This document shows, in pieces, positions 36,551 to 46,247 of a stretch of 64,000 nucleotides of DNA. A program made the position numbers and the translations under genes. Under the pieces are notes generated by a model. That model was not told the origin of the DNA and did no database searches. It worked only from the letters and a program-made list of their open reading frames with translations. Every line of letters starts with the position of its first letter. The stretch's first letter is position 1. The DNA is from Sulfuriferula sp. (GTDB lineage: Bacteria; Pseudomonadota; Gammaproteobacteria; Burkholderiales; Sulfuriferulaceae): NCBI GenBank assembly GCA_013140765.1, contig JABFSE010000012.1, positions 1-64,000 of the forward strand. The letters are read 5' to 3'.

Positions 36551-39082
36551 TCACTTTCGCAGGCGCAAATAAATCTCTGGTAATTTTTTAGGCAAGTCGT
36601 TAATGCTATCTAGCACCAAATAGTGTCCAGGACCAAAGATCTGCGGTAAATACTGGCTACCTGCCGCATCCAGCGTAATACAGAATGGATGCACACCTTT
36701 ATCGACGGCTTCTTTCACTGCCATGCGCGTGTCTTCGTGCAAATAGCGTTCATCGCCACCGTCATCATAATCAGCGGGGCGACCATCGGACAAAATCAGC
36801 AACAATCGGCGTTGTGACGGTGCGAGTGCGAAGGCTTCGACAGCATGACGTATCGCCGCACCCATACGCGTTGCTAGTCGCCCAGACAGCCCACCCAATA
36901 CCGCACGGGTATGCGCGGTAAATTTATCGTTAAAGCCTTTAATCGTGTAATAACTGACATTGTCGCGGTATTTAGACGCGAATCCTGCCAAGCTGTAAGG
37001 ATCGCCCACTTCTTCCATACTCTCTGCAAACAACAACATCCCTGCCCGCAAACCATCCACCACGCGCCCGCCACCTTCGGCGTTGGCCTGCATAATTGAG
37101 GTGGAAATGTCTGCCAACAAAGTCACTGCCGTATCCCGATGTTGCACCACGCGTTGCTTGTAGATATTGGCTTTAGGCGACATGCCTGCACGTTTTTCGG
37201 CGATATAACCGATGGTCGCTTCCAAATCCAGCTCGTCACCATCAAACTGCCTGCGCCTAGGTGCCATACGTGATGGCTTTTGCGTTTGTATGGCGCGTTT
37301 CAAACGTTTCAAAGCGGGCGCATATTGCGTCAAAATTTTACTCGCTTCATTTGCATCTAGCTCAGTCAGCTGTTTTTCCTGCACCCATGCCCAATTACGC
37401 TTGTAGCGATTATCGCGATAATCCCATTCTGGGTACGGTTGCCCTTTTTCACTATACGCCGCCCCCTTGGCGTAGCCTGACACATGCGCTTGTTGCGGGA
37501 TACCCACGCCTACACGCCCGCCCGAACCCGTGGTTTCTTCAGGTGGAATATCGAATTCTGGATCTTCACCTGCGGCTTGTTTGGGGATTTCCTTTTGCTC
37601 TGGATTCGGCTTAATCTCGTTATTTTTAACGGTATCATCTTTATCTTCAGTGCCAGTGCCGAATTCGGCATGGTCCAACACCCGTCGCGGATACACAGGC
37701 CGCGCTGCATTAGGCGCACGTGCAGGCAAATAAGCGTGTTCGCGTTCGGCTAACAAAATAGGCGGCAAAGTGGTTGTTTTGTATAAGCTATTGGCAATGT
37801 TAAACGCATCAACAATACTCGCATCGGCAGATAGTAATGGACGCAATGGCTCAAATTCGGTATGCGCAGGCGCACCTGCCACTAGCCAATCCAACAGTGC
37901 ACGCGCCCAGTCAAAATAAGCTAATGCCGCACCTGTCGGTGGTACTGCCGTCGCGCTCAAAGCCGATAGTCGGGCTAAATAATTAGGGATAGTGGTCGCA
38001 ATTTGCGCATCGACGCGGCTATCTTCGCACACATCGAATATCAGCTGAAAACGCACCATATCTTCACCATACACCGCGAATAAAGGTCGCCAAGTGATGC
38101 GTTGATGCTCGTCTAATGGCGGATGCTCACGCCCAGCGGCGCAGAATAGCGCATCAATATAACGCCATTCAAACGAGTGAAATACCAAATGCCCCGCCGC
38201 GTGAAGCACGCCCAGCATCGCCTCTTCACGGCTAGGCAAGGCAATAGGCAAATACAAAGCCTCGCCGTCGGTCTCGATAAACGCCCGACCTTTATCAGGC
38301 GACCAATTACCTTCCAGCAAATCAAACGCTTGCCCATACCAAGCGTACAAAATCAATTGCAACAACCGCTGATGCTCAGGCGTGCGGAATCCTGGTAAAT
38401 TTTCCAGTAACAACGCCAGACTTTCCTCGGATTCCAGCTTGAAAAAAGCCTCGCCACGCAACCGCCCAGCTTGCAAAATATCCGCGCCACGCTTTGCCCA
38501 GGGCAAAACTGCATCTATCCCCAATAGATTACGCACGCGTATCGCACCCGCTAAATACGTGCCCAAAGCTAGGCGGCGTTTGCTAAATAGCTCCTCGCTA
38601 GGCAGTAACATTTCCTCTACGCCCGCAATGCCAAGCCCGCCTTCCAAATCGCTGACGGCACAGCGAAAATACACCACACCTGAATCTAAATGACGCTCAC
38701 ACCAAATCAGCCCCAATGCCGCCCAACGCGCCTCGCCCGCTACACCCAGCTTAAGATAAGCATCAGGCAATTGCTGCATAAAGCCGTCCACCGCTTTCCA
38801 TGAGCCACGCCAAGCGAGAAACTTCAACGCCTGTTGCGTCCACGGCAACACGCTCTGGCTGGCAATACACGCCGCCTCACTGCCGCGCATAAACGCTTTG
38901 CCTGCATCTCTATCATGCGCGAACAACGCTTTACAGGCTTGCACCCACTGCAACGTCACCGCCTCACCAAACGGCTCTATCACGACCAACGCCGCCTTAG
39001 TATCGCGGTGGGCGACAAAGCTGATTTGTTCTAATTCAACTAAAGTTTGCTGGATAGCGGCGAGCGTGACTAAATCAGACAT
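36551..39082 (-). CDS. cbbO: VWA-domain protein of the CbbO/NorD family
   Basis: This 843-residue protein has a C-terminal von Willebrand A domain with the metal-site motif DISTS near residue 660 and a later ILSDGRPADY. The central region is acidic/proline-rich and low in order. CbbO with the ATPase CbbQ forms the Rubisco activase of some chemoautotrophs; NorD is the equivalent for nitric oxide reductase. The matching CbbQ-like gene lies upstream in the same operon with eda and edd between them. Neither Rubisco nor Nor genes are visible, so the target remains open. Confidence 0.8.
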   Translation of the reverse strand: MSDLVTLAAIQQTLVELEQISFVAHRDTKAALVVIEPFGEAVTLQWVQACKALFAHDRDAGKAFMRGSEAACIASQSVLPWTQQALKFLAWRGSWKAVDGFMQQLPDAYLKLGVAGEARWAALGLIWCERHLDSGVVYFRCAVSDLEGGLGIAGVEEMLLPSEELFSKRRLALGTYLAGAIRVRNLLGIDAVLPWAKRGADILQAGRLRGEAFFKLESEESLALLLENLPGFRTPEHQRLLQLILYAWYGQAFDLLEGNWSPDKGRAFIETDGEALYLPIALPSREEAMLGVLHAAGHLVFHSFEWRYIDALFCAAGREHPPLDEHQRITWRPLFAVYGEDMVRFQLIFDVCEDSRVDAQIATTIPNYLARLSALSATAVPPTGAALAYFDWARALLDWLVAGAPAHTEFEPLRPLLSADASIVDAFNIANSLYKTTTLPPILLAEREHAYLPARAPNAARPVYPRRVLDHAEFGTGTEDKDDTVKNNEIKPNPEQKEIPKQAAGEDPEFDIPPEETTGSGGRVGVGIPQQAHVSGYAKGAAYSEKGQPYPEWDYRDNRYKRNWAWVQEKQLTELDANEASKILTQYAPALKRLKRAIQTQKPSRMAPRRRQFDGDELDLEATIGYIAEKRAGMSPKANIYKQRVVQHRDTAVTLLADISTSIMQANAEGGGRVVDGLRAGMLLFAESMEEVGDPYSLAGFASKYRDNVSYYTIKGFNDKFTAHTRAVLGGLSGRLATRMGAAIRHAVEAFALAPSQRRLLLILSDGRPADYDDGGDERYLHEDTRMAVKEAVDKGVHPFCITLDAAGSQYLPQIFGPGHYLVLDSINDLPKKLPEIYLRLRK

Positions 39083-39101
39083 AAATCTCTCTTAGAATTG
39101 G

Positions 39102-40916
39102 TTACAGCCATGTCACCGCGCCTTCTTCAGCGCTGTGTACGCTCTTGCGCATACCGCCAAACAGCTCGCGCCCCATGCCGTGGCTATTATTAAAACGCTG
39201 GGCTTCGGTTAAATGCGCTTGTGGACGCTCATGCCATTCATCTTCATCTATCAACACATTAAGCGTGCCTATCACGGCATTCAGCCGCAACATATCACCG
39301 CTTTGTATCTTGCCGATAGCCCCATCTGCTAATGCTTCAGGCGTTAAATGTATTGCTGCAGGCACTTTACCCGACGCGCCACTCATGCGCCCATCGGTGA
39401 CGATTGCGACCTTAAAGCCTTTATTTTGCAACACCGACAATGGCGGCGTGAGCTTGTGCAACTCGGGCATACCATTGGCTCGCGGTCCTTGAAAACGCAC
39501 CACGGCAATAAAATCACGTTCCAGCTCACCGCGCTTAAACGCGGATAATAATTCTTCTTGGCTATCAAAAACGATTGCGGGTGCTTCGATAATCTGGCTC
39601 TCCTCGGGCACGGCGGACGATTTAATCACAGCGCGACCTAAATTACCCGTCAATAAACGCAAACCGCCCGATTCGCTAAATGGCGCATTATGCGTGCGAA
39701 CGATACTGACATCAGGCGACTGCGCTGGCAAATCCACCCAAACCAAGGCATCTTCGACCTGAGTCGGGAGCTTACAATAATCACTTAAACCATTGCCCGC
39801 CACCGTCGCCACATCAGCGTGCATATAGCCGCCTGCGATAAGCTCGCGTATCACAAATCCCGCCCCGCCCGCTTTTTGGAACTGATTCACATCTGCCGCG
39901 CCATTAGGATAGACGCGCGCTAATAAAGGCGTTGCATCTGACAAATCCGAAAAATCCGACCAATCTATCAATATGCCCGCCGCCCGCGCAATCGCCACCC
40001 AATGTATGCAATGATTGGTACTACCACCCGTCGCCAATAGCGCGACTATCGCATTAACGATAACGCGCTCATCAACCAGCTTACCAATAGGCACAAGCTG
40101 TGCCGCGTTCACGTTCGCTAATACCGTGCGCACTGACTCCCGCGTCAACATTTCACGCATATCATTATGCGGATGCACAAATGCCGCCCCAGGTACATGC
40201 AAGCCCATTGCCTCCAGCAACATCTGATTGCTGTTAGCCGTACCGTAAAAAGTACACGTACCAGGTCCATGATAAGCCGCTGATTCAGACGCTTGCAATA
40301 CATCACGCCCGACTATGCCCTGCGCGTATTTTTCGCGCACTTTCGATTTAGACGTATTATCCAGCCCCGTACTCATTGGTCCTGCTGGGACAAAAACACA
40401 GGGCAAATGCCCAAACTGCAGTGCCCCTATTAACAAACCAGGCACAATTTTGTCGCACACGCCCAATAACAAGGCAGCATCGAACACATCATGCGACAAA
40501 GCAATTGCTGTACTCATCGCGATAGTATCGCGTGAAAACAAACTCAGCTCCATCCCAGGCTCGCCCTGCGTAATGCCGTCGCACATGGCTGGCACGCCGC
40601 CTGCCACTTGCGCTGTCGCACCCTGTTTCCAGGCTTCGTCTTTAATCAAGTCGGGATAATTTTGATAAGGCTGATGTGCTGACAACATGTCGTTATAAGC
40701 GGTGACTATGCCGATATGCGGTTTTTTTTCCTCATAAATGCGCAATTTATCACTAGGCGGCATGGCGGCAAACGCATGAGCCACGTTCGCACACCCCATA
40801 CGCGCATCACCACGCGGGCGTTGCAACATCTGGTCTATACGTTGCAAATAGGCTTTGCGTGTGGGAATACTGCGTTCACGGATACGTTCAGTGACTTCGT
40901 ACAATACGTGTTTCAT
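39102..40916 (-). CDS. edd: 6-phosphogluconate dehydratase
   Basis: This 604-residue IlvD/Edd-family iron-sulfur dehydratase converts 6-phosphogluconate to KDPG in the Entner-Doudoroff pathway. Motifs include PAMCDGITQG, LLGVCDKIVPGLL, the CTFYGTANSNQ region and TDGRMSGASGKVPAAIH; conserved cysteines for the cluster are present. The ORF track adds 30 codons; ATG 40916 is chosen because AAGGAGAT precedes it and the family N-terminus starts there. It lies 19 nt after eda and 19 nt before cbbO. Confidence 0.95.
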   Translation of the reverse strand: MKHVLYEVTERIRERSIPTRKAYLQRIDQMLQRPRGDARMGCANVAHAFAAMPPSDKLRIYEEKKPHIGIVTAYNDMLSAHQPYQNYPDLIKDEAWKQGATAQVAGGVPAMCDGITQGEPGMELSLFSRDTIAMSTAIALSHDVFDAALLLGVCDKIVPGLLIGALQFGHLPCVFVPAGPMSTGLDNTSKSKVREKYAQGIVGRDVLQASESAAYHGPGTCTFYGTANSNQMLLEAMGLHVPGAAFVHPHNDMREMLTRESVRTVLANVNAAQLVPIGKLVDERVIVNAIVALLATGGSTNHCIHWVAIARAAGILIDWSDFSDLSDATPLLARVYPNGAADVNQFQKAGGAGFVIRELIAGGYMHADVATVAGNGLSDYCKLPTQVEDALVWVDLPAQSPDVSIVRTHNAPFSESGGLRLLTGNLGRAVIKSSAVPEESQIIEAPAIVFDSQEELLSAFKRGELERDFIAVVRFQGPRANGMPELHKLTPPLSVLQNKGFKVAIVTDGRMSGASGKVPAAIHLTPEALADGAIGKIQSGDMLRLNAVIGTLNVLIDEDEWHERPQAHLTEAQRFNNSHGMGRELFGGMRKSVHSAEEGAVTWL

Positions 40917-40935
40917 AGCTATCTCCTTGGCGACA

Positions 40936-41571
40936 TTACACAGTAATTGAACTAGCCACGCGTGCCAACTCGGTGATTTTAGCCCAATCACCTGCCGCAA
41001 CTGCATCCGCTGGAGTCAGCCAAGTACCGCCACACACTGCCACATTAGGCAAAGCCAAAAACTGCGGCGCAGTCTCTACCGTCACCCCCCCCGTAGGGCA
41101 AAATTTCACATCAGTAAACGGTCCCGCAAAACCTTGCAACAGCTTAATGCCACCCACCGCCACCGCAGGAAACAACTTGAGAAAATAGTAATTATCAGCA
41201 TTTGCCATCATGATTTCTGAGCCTGTCGATACGCCAGGCAACAGTGGCAAATCCATAGCGCGACACGCCAACCCAAGCTCACTGGTGTAGCCTGGACTCA
41301 CTGCAAAAGCACAACCGACATCTTTTGCCGCTTGCGCATCCGCCACACTACGCACCGTTCCTGCGCCTAAAATCGCCTCAGGCACTGCTTTGGCTATCAA
41401 TGCCATTGCCGCTAACGCACAAGATGTACGCAAGGTGATTTCTAATACTTTGATACCGCCCGCAAGCAAGGCTTCCGCCATAGGCACGGCATCCTCTAGG
41501 CGATTGATGACGATAACGGGAATCACAGGACCGTAATTTGCCAATGCTAATGTATTCATTTTGTCTGCCAT
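40936..41571 (-). CDS. eda: KDPG aldolase
   Basis: This 211-residue class I aldolase splits 2-keto-3-deoxy-6-phosphogluconate into pyruvate and glyceraldehyde 3-phosphate. The Schiff-base lysine is in LKLFPA, with the catalytic Glu in LEITLRT and the phosphate loop KFCPTGGVT. Start choice: MADKMNTL at 41571 fits better than the track start, but MNTLALAN (41559) is also possible because no clear RBS decides. It is next to edd, forming a complete Entner-Doudoroff pair. Confidence 0.94.
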   Translation of the reverse strand: MADKMNTLALANYGPVIPVIVINRLEDAVPMAEALLAGGIKVLEITLRTSCALAAMALIAKAVPEAILGAGTVRSVADAQAAKDVGCAFAVSPGYTSELGLACRAMDLPLLPGVSTGSEIMMANADNYYFLKLFPAVAVGGIKLLQGFAGPFTDVKFCPTGGVTVETAPQFLALPNVAVCGGTWLTPADAVAAGDWAKITELARVASSITV

Positions 41572-41622
41572 ATCGAGGTTAAATACCAAATACTAAGCAA
41601 AACACGTGCGCAGTTGCCCAGC

Positions 41623-42474
41623 CTATGCAAAATGCGCGCGTATGATTTCCAGCAAAGCCTCGGATAATTCAGGATCATCAGTCACAGGGTTGACCAAAGC
41701 GGCACGGCACGCTTCTAATGGCGACAATCCCGCTGCCATCATATTGCCCGCATAAACCAAAGCACGGGTAGAAGTGGCTTCTTCCAGCCCATGATCTTTC
41801 AAAGTACGCGCACGACGACCTGCGGCAACCAGTTTTTCAACTTGCTCATCACTTAGCTCAGGCACTTCTTTCTTGACAATTTTGCGCTCGATTTCTTCGA
41901 CAGGATAATCAAAATTGATACCGATAAAACGTTGTTTGGTCGAAGGCTTCAAATCTTTCAGCACCGTTTGATAACCCGGGTTATACGAAATAACCAGCAT
42001 AAAATCCTCATGCGCTTCGATTTCCTGACCTTTTTTCTCTAGCGGCAATTGCCGTCTATGGTCAGTCAGCGGGTGAATAATCACCGTGCTATCGGTACGC
42101 GCTTCGACGATTTCATCCAAGTAACAAATCGCGCCTGCTTTCACGGCGCGAGTCAGCGGACCGTCTTGCCAAACTGTTTGCTCACCTTCCAACAAAAACC
42201 GCCCGACCAAATCCGAGCTGGTTAAATCTTCATGACACGATACCGTCACTAACGGACGTTGTAAGCGGTTCGCCATGTATTCTAGAAAGCGCGTTTTACC
42301 ACAGCCAGTCGGCCCTTTAAGCATCACAGGTAAACGGCGTTTATAGGCCGCTTCAAAAATCTCAACTTCATTGTGCTGTGGCTCGTAATAGGGCGCATCG
42401 TCGGCATTTTCTGCCACAGGTTGCTGAATAATATCGCGCTCCACACCGCGTAAACGGTTCAAAAATCCTTTCAT
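41623..42474 (-). CDS. cbbQ: MoxR-type AAA+ ATPase CbbQ/NirQ/NorQ
   Basis: This 283-residue AAA+ protein has Walker A GPTGCGKT near residue 54 and Walker [11 protein letters not shown] near 116. [15 protein letters not shown] and [11 protein letters not shown] are typical of the CbbQ/NorQ group. With a CbbO/NorD VWA partner it remodels a metalloenzyme or reactivates inhibited Rubisco. It overlaps orf137 by 4 bp and is followed by eda. The exact client cannot be decided from this window. Confidence 0.88.
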   Translation of the reverse strand: MKGFLNRLRGVERDIIQQPVAENADDAPYYEPQHNEVEIFEAAYKRRLPVMLKGPTGCGKTRFLEYMANRLQRPLVTVSCHEDLTSSDLVGRFLLEGEQTVWQDGPLTRAVKAGAICYLDEIVEARTDSTVIIHPLTDHRRQLPLEKKGQEIEAHEDFMLVISYNPGYQTVLKDLKPSTKQRFIGINFDYPVEEIERKIVKKEVPELSDEQVEKLVAAGRRARTLKDHGLEEATSTRALVYAGNMMAAGLSPLEACRAALVNPVTDDPELSEALLEIIRAHFA

Positions 42475-42884
42475 GCCATCTCCAGACGTTCTTCACGCAT
42501 ACAACGCGTTTTCATAAATAAGTATAAATGTCGCAAGGTACGCACTGCCATTTTTTCAGGATTGTCAGGCAACGCGTCCAATCGTTCCATGGTAATGCAG
42601 TTGTGATAATAAACCAGCTCGCGGCAATTATCACGTATCGTATTCCACGATGGGTCGCTCTTAACCAATGCCTTAAATACATCCAGCAAATCTGAGTCCA
42701 CACTGGGTATCTCTTTCACGCCCACGTCAACGATATAGGCAATAATCAATTGCTTGGTCAACGCCATCGCGTGCGCCACCGTCGCCAGCAAAGGCAAGGA
42801 TTTACGTTCGTTCAAAATACGTTCGAGGTCGATAATTTGCTCATCGACTTGGTCAAATGCGTTAATAAGTGCTTGATGATCCAT
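42471..42884 (-). CDS. Unrecognised helical protein encoded before cbbQ
   Basis: I do not recognise this 137-residue protein. It appears almost entirely alpha-helical, with an acidic N-terminal coiled-coil-like stretch ([20 protein letters not shown]) and no signal peptide, membrane segment or metal motif. It starts the orf137-cbbQ-eda-edd-cbbO string and is coupled to cbbQ by ATGA, so it probably works with the activase pair. Confidence 0.75.
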   Translation of the reverse strand: MDHQALINAFDQVDEQIIDLERILNERKSLPLLATVAHAMALTKQLIIAYIVDVGVKEIPSVDSDLLDVFKALVKSDPSWNTIRDNCRELVYYHNCITMERLDALPDNPEKMAVRTLRHLYLFMKTRCMREERLEMA

Positions 42885-42987
42885 TTCTGACTAGACCGAA
42901 TAGAAGTTTAAGAATAAAATTACGGGATTGTGAACATCGCAATACCCGATTATTTTACTCAACTTTACTGTAAATTGGAATGCTGAT

Positions 42988-43311
42988 ATGAAAAAGCTGG
43001 TTAAACTCGTCAAGGTCAACAACCTAGAATACAACGTCAACCGTGATCCAGCAGTTTATCGCCGCTGCGCTAACGAAAGTTTCCGTATCCAAGCTTTATT
43101 AAATGGTGAAGGCGCAGTTAAATGCAAATTAACCGATACCACAGGAAAAGTGCTTAACGAACAAACCGTTACCGCACCAAATAGCTACACTCACGAAGTG
43201 AGCTTCCCAACACCAGGCGCACGCATCGTGACGCTGAACATAGAAGGTCATGGCGAAAAATTCGCTACCGACATCCTGCTAGATGTAATGGAACACGCTT
43301 GGCACGGTTAA
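42988..43311 (+). CDS. Unrecognised 107-aa beta-rich protein
   Basis: I do not recognise this protein. It is 107 residues, with alternating strands (VKCKLTDTTGKVLNEQTVTA, ARIVTLNIEGHGEKFAT) that suggest an immunoglobulin-like fold. It has no signal peptide and no cysteine motif, though two cysteines occur. The start is preceded by a weak RBS (TTGGAATG) and the gene ends at a strong terminator. It is divergent from orf137-cbbQ. SoxZ was considered but the sequence does not fit. Confidence 0.7.
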   Translation: MKKLVKLVKVNNLEYNVNRDPAVYRRCANESFRIQALLNGEGAVKCKLTDTTGKVLNEQTVTAPNSYTHEVSFPTPGARIVTLNIEGHGEKFATDILLDVMEHAWHG

Positions 43312-43337
43312 TTTGATACTAAATTAACTTGAACCAA

Positions 43338-43373
43338 AAACAAAAAGCCCATTTTTTAATGGGCTTTTTGTTT
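43338..43373. terminator. Strong bidirectional terminator
   Basis: Perfect 16-bp arms AAACAAAAAGCCCATT / AATGGGCTTTTTGTTT enclose TTTT. It lies between the convergent 107-aa gene (+) and the Asp/His-rich exported gene (-) and can end both. Confidence 0.9.
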
Positions 43374-43407
43374 GAATCAGGTTGAACTGATAATAGGTAA
43401 GTACGCC

Positions 43408-43863
43408 TTAACGATCACGACCATGCTCATTATCGCCACCGCGATGACCATTGTCACCATTGCCGCGATGCTTATCTTTTTTATGTTTATGGTCGTCGTC
43501 CCGCCCATTATCATGACGATCACGGTGCTCATTTTGGTAATAAGGTACATAATCACGTTGATACCAACTGTCTTGCACGAAATAAACACGCTCATCGCAA
43601 GCATGGTATTCGCGGCAATGTTTTGCCCAATGTTTCGCGTGCCCTGGCGGCACATGCAGGTAAATAGGCGGTCTATCTCTAGCCGCTTGCTGGATTATTA
43701 TAGGTTGACGGTAGATGACTTGTGGCTGCGGATAGTTGCCTAAATCTAATCTGCCATAAAAACCGGGTTGTCCGACGCTGACTGAAATACCCACATCTGC
43801 GGCAAAGACGGGTGCGGCAATCGTCGCCGCGAGCAAAGTTGTAGCAATTAAAGAATATTTCAT
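43408..43863 (-). CDS. Exported His/Asp/Arg-rich low-complexity protein
   Basis: This 151-residue protein has a signal peptide (residues 1-21, ending PVFAA). The middle has PPIYLHVPPGHAKHWAKHC and two further cysteines, and the last ~45 residues are a charged tail of His, Asp, Arg, Lys, Asn and Gly. Similar short exported proteins with a PPGHAK-type motif are common in proteobacteria and uncharacterised. The tail could bind metals such as nickel, copper or zinc. Start supported by AGGAGAAAC. Confidence 0.75.
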   Translation of the reverse strand: MKYSLIATTLLAATIAAPVFAADVGISVSVGQPGFYGRLDLGNYPQPQVIYRQPIIIQQAARDRPPIYLHVPPGHAKHWAKHCREYHACDERVYFVQDSWYQRDYVPYYQNEHRDRHDNGRDDDHKHKKDKHRGNGDNGHRGGDNEHGRDR

Positions 43864-43894
43864 ACGTTTCTCCTATGAACGATGCAACACAACA

Positions 43895-45796
43895 TTAAAC
43901 TTTCGCTTCCAATGCTTCCCAACGCGCCATCATTGCTTCAGTTTGTTGATGCAGGTTAGCTAGTGTAGCTTGTAATTCAGCCACTTCGTTATTTTTTTTG
44001 CTATATAAATTAGGATCAGCCAAGCACGCATTGATGCGCTCTTGTTCTAGCTCCAGGGCTTCTAGTTGCGCGGGTAAAGCGGCTAAGTCTTGTTGTTCTT
44101 TCCAGCTTAATTTAGATTTAGCGGCTACCACTTTAGCAAGCACTGCTTTAGTGACGGGCTTGCTCACTAAGCTAGGATTAACAGCTGTTGCGGGTTTGCC
44201 GCGTTGCATGACCCAATCTTCATAGCCGCCTGCGTATTCGCGCAACACGCCATTGCCTTCAAAGGCAATGACTTGCGTCACCACGTTGTCGAGGAAAGTT
44301 CTATCATGCGACACCAGCAATACCGTGCCAGGGTAATCTTGTAACAATGACTCTAGCAACTCTAGCGTATCGATATCCAAATCATTGGTAGGCTCGTCCA
44401 ATACCAAGATATTGGCTGGACGGGTAAATAAGCGTGCTAGTAGCAAGCGATTGCGCTCACCCCCTGATAAGGATTTAACAGGCGAACGTGCGCGTTCTGG
44501 GGCAAATAAGAAATCTTCCAAATAGCTAATAACGTGCTTGCGCTCGCCGCCGATTTCAACATAATCACCGCCTTGGCTGATGGTATAAGCCACGGTGGCT
44601 TCGTCATCTAGCTGTGCGCGGAATTGGTCAAAATAAGCAACAGATAGCTTAGTACCTAATTTCACTTCACCCGCATCAGGCTCGATTTCGCCCAATATCA
44701 ATTTAATCAGTGTCGTTTTACCAATACCATTTGCGCCCACCAAGCCGACTTTATCGCCGCGTTGTATCACGCCAGAGAAATTATCTATCAGCAAACGTCC
44801 ACCGTAAGATTTACTGACATGCTCTAGCTCGGCGACGCGCTTGCCTGATTTTTCACCGCTATCGACATTCAGGCTAACTTGCCCCAAATGATTACGGCGT
44901 TCGCTACGGGTAACGCGCAATTGCTCTAAACGCCGCACTCGCCCCTCATTGCGCGTGCGCCGTGCTTGTACGCCTTTGCGTATCCACACCTCTTCTTGCG
45001 CGAGGAATTTATCAAATTTGGCTTGTTCGACAGACTCTATCGCTAACTGGTCAGCTTTCAGCCGTTGGTAATCAGAGAAATTGCCTTCAAAAGTACGCAA
45101 TTTGCCACGATCCAGTTCAACGATTTGCTGTGATACATTATCCAGAAAACGCCTATCATGGGTAATCACCACGACACTGCCAGCAAAGGTGCGTATCAGC
45201 TCTTCCAGCCACTCAATAGAACTCAAATCCAAATGGTTAGTCGGCTCATCCAGCAGTAGCAAATCAGGTTCGGCAACCAGTGCTCGCGCCAATGCCACGC
45301 GCTTTTTCAAGCCACCTGATAGCGTGCCGATAAGCACATCTTCAGGCAAATTCAGCTTAGTCAACGCGGTTTCAACTCGTGCCTGTAAGCTCCAACCGTC
45401 TAAGGCTTCTAATGCCGTTTGCAAAGTCTGCATTTGCGTCATCAGCGCGTCAAAATCCGCATCCACCTCGCCCATTTTATGGGTAACGTCATGATAATCC
45501 ATCAGCAACTGACTCACATCGCCCAAACCAGCCGCCACCGCTTCATACACTGTATGTTCAGCATCCAGCACAGGCTCTTGCGGCACATAGCCTAGCTTCA
45601 TCGCAGGTTGCCGCCACACCACGCCATCGTCAGGCGGCGTATCGCCAACCAATACTTTTAATAAACTCGATTTACCCGCACCATTGCGCCCGATTAAACC
45701 GATACGCACGCCAGGCTCTATCACCCAACTCGCGCGATCCAATAATGCAAAATGTCCAAACGCCAATGACGCGTTATCTATTGTTAATAATGGCAT
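43895..45796 (-). CDS. uup: ABC-F ATPase Uup
   Basis: This 633-residue protein has two ABC ATPase domains without membrane segments: P-loops GRNGAGKSS near residue 36 and GANGIGKTT near 350, signatures LSGGLKKR and LSGGERNR, and Walker B LLLLDEPTNHLD and ILVLDEPTNDLD. A C-terminal coiled coil (about 560-630) is typical of Uup. ABC-F proteins act on ribosomes; Uup also affects transposon precise excision and branched DNA. It lies 4 nt after rnhA. Confidence 0.92.
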   Translation of the reverse strand: MPLLTIDNASLAFGHFALLDRASWVIEPGVRIGLIGRNGAGKSSLLKVLVGDTPPDDGVVWRQPAMKLGYVPQEPVLDAEHTVYEAVAAGLGDVSQLLMDYHDVTHKMGEVDADFDALMTQMQTLQTALEALDGWSLQARVETALTKLNLPEDVLIGTLSGGLKKRVALARALVAEPDLLLLDEPTNHLDLSSIEWLEELIRTFAGSVVVITHDRRFLDNVSQQIVELDRGKLRTFEGNFSDYQRLKADQLAIESVEQAKFDKFLAQEEVWIRKGVQARRTRNEGRVRRLEQLRVTRSERRNHLGQVSLNVDSGEKSGKRVAELEHVSKSYGGRLLIDNFSGVIQRGDKVGLVGANGIGKTTLIKLILGEIEPDAGEVKLGTKLSVAYFDQFRAQLDDEATVAYTISQGGDYVEIGGERKHVISYLEDFLFAPERARSPVKSLSGGERNRLLLARLFTRPANILVLDEPTNDLDIDTLELLESLLQDYPGTVLLVSHDRTFLDNVVTQVIAFEGNGVLREYAGGYEDWVMQRGKPATAVNPSLVSKPVTKAVLAKVVAAKSKLSWKEQQDLAALPAQLEALELEQERINACLADPNLYSKKNNEVAELQATLANLHQQTEAMMARWEALEAKV

Positions 45797-45800
45797 AGCT

Positions 45801-46247
45801 CTACCCTAATTGTTGTTCAACACCCATATTCGCCAACGCATCTGCGCGTTCGTTGCCTGGATGTCCTGCGTGTCCTTTGACCCAAATCCATTGCACCTGA
45901 TGCTGGCTTGCTATTGCATCCAGCCGCTGCCATAAATCCACATTTTTAACTGGTTTATTATCACTGGTGCGCCAATTGCGTTTTTTCCAATTGGGCAGCC
46001 ATTCGTTAATGCCTTTTAACACATACTGCGAATCCGCATAAACTGCCACGCGGCTAACCTGTTTCAAGCTGTGCAATGCCTCGATAACCGCCAATAACTC
46101 CATACGATTATTCGTGGTCAGCTTTTCGCCGCCGTATATTTCCTTACGATGCCCGCCGCTTTCCAACAACGCACCCCAGCCGCCTACACCTGGATTGCCT
46201 TTACATGCGCCATCGGTATAAATGTTAATTTCTGCTAACTCACTCAT
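45801..46247 (-). CDS. rnhA: Ribonuclease HI
   Basis: This 148-residue enzyme cleaves RNA in RNA-DNA hybrids. Catalytic acids are in [19 protein letters not shown] and VYADSQYV, with a final Asp near ERADALAN. The ORF track extends it by 82 codons over the methyltransferase gene; ATG 46247 is chosen because the family N-terminus starts there. It overlaps the methyltransferase stop by a few bases. Confidence 0.96.
   Translation of the reverse strand: MSELAEINIYTDGACKGNPGVGGWGALLESGGHRKEIYGGEKLTTNNRMELLAVIEALHSLKQVSRVAVYADSQYVLKGINEWLPNWKKRNWRTSDNKPVKNVDLWQRLDAIASQHQVQWIWVKGHAGHPGNERADALANMGVEQQLG

Noticed and set aside
37212-37753. Several small plus-strand ORFs over cbbO
   Set aside because: They overlap in many frames, lack RBSs and lie on the opposite strand of a long real gene.
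40917-41006. 30-codon N-terminal extension of edd
   Set aside because: It overlaps eda, and AAGGAGAT stands before the ATG at 40916.
42988-43311. SoxZ-like identification of the 107-aa protein
   Set aside because: The length fits, but the sequence lacks the SoxZ pattern and the gene is far from the sulfur operon.
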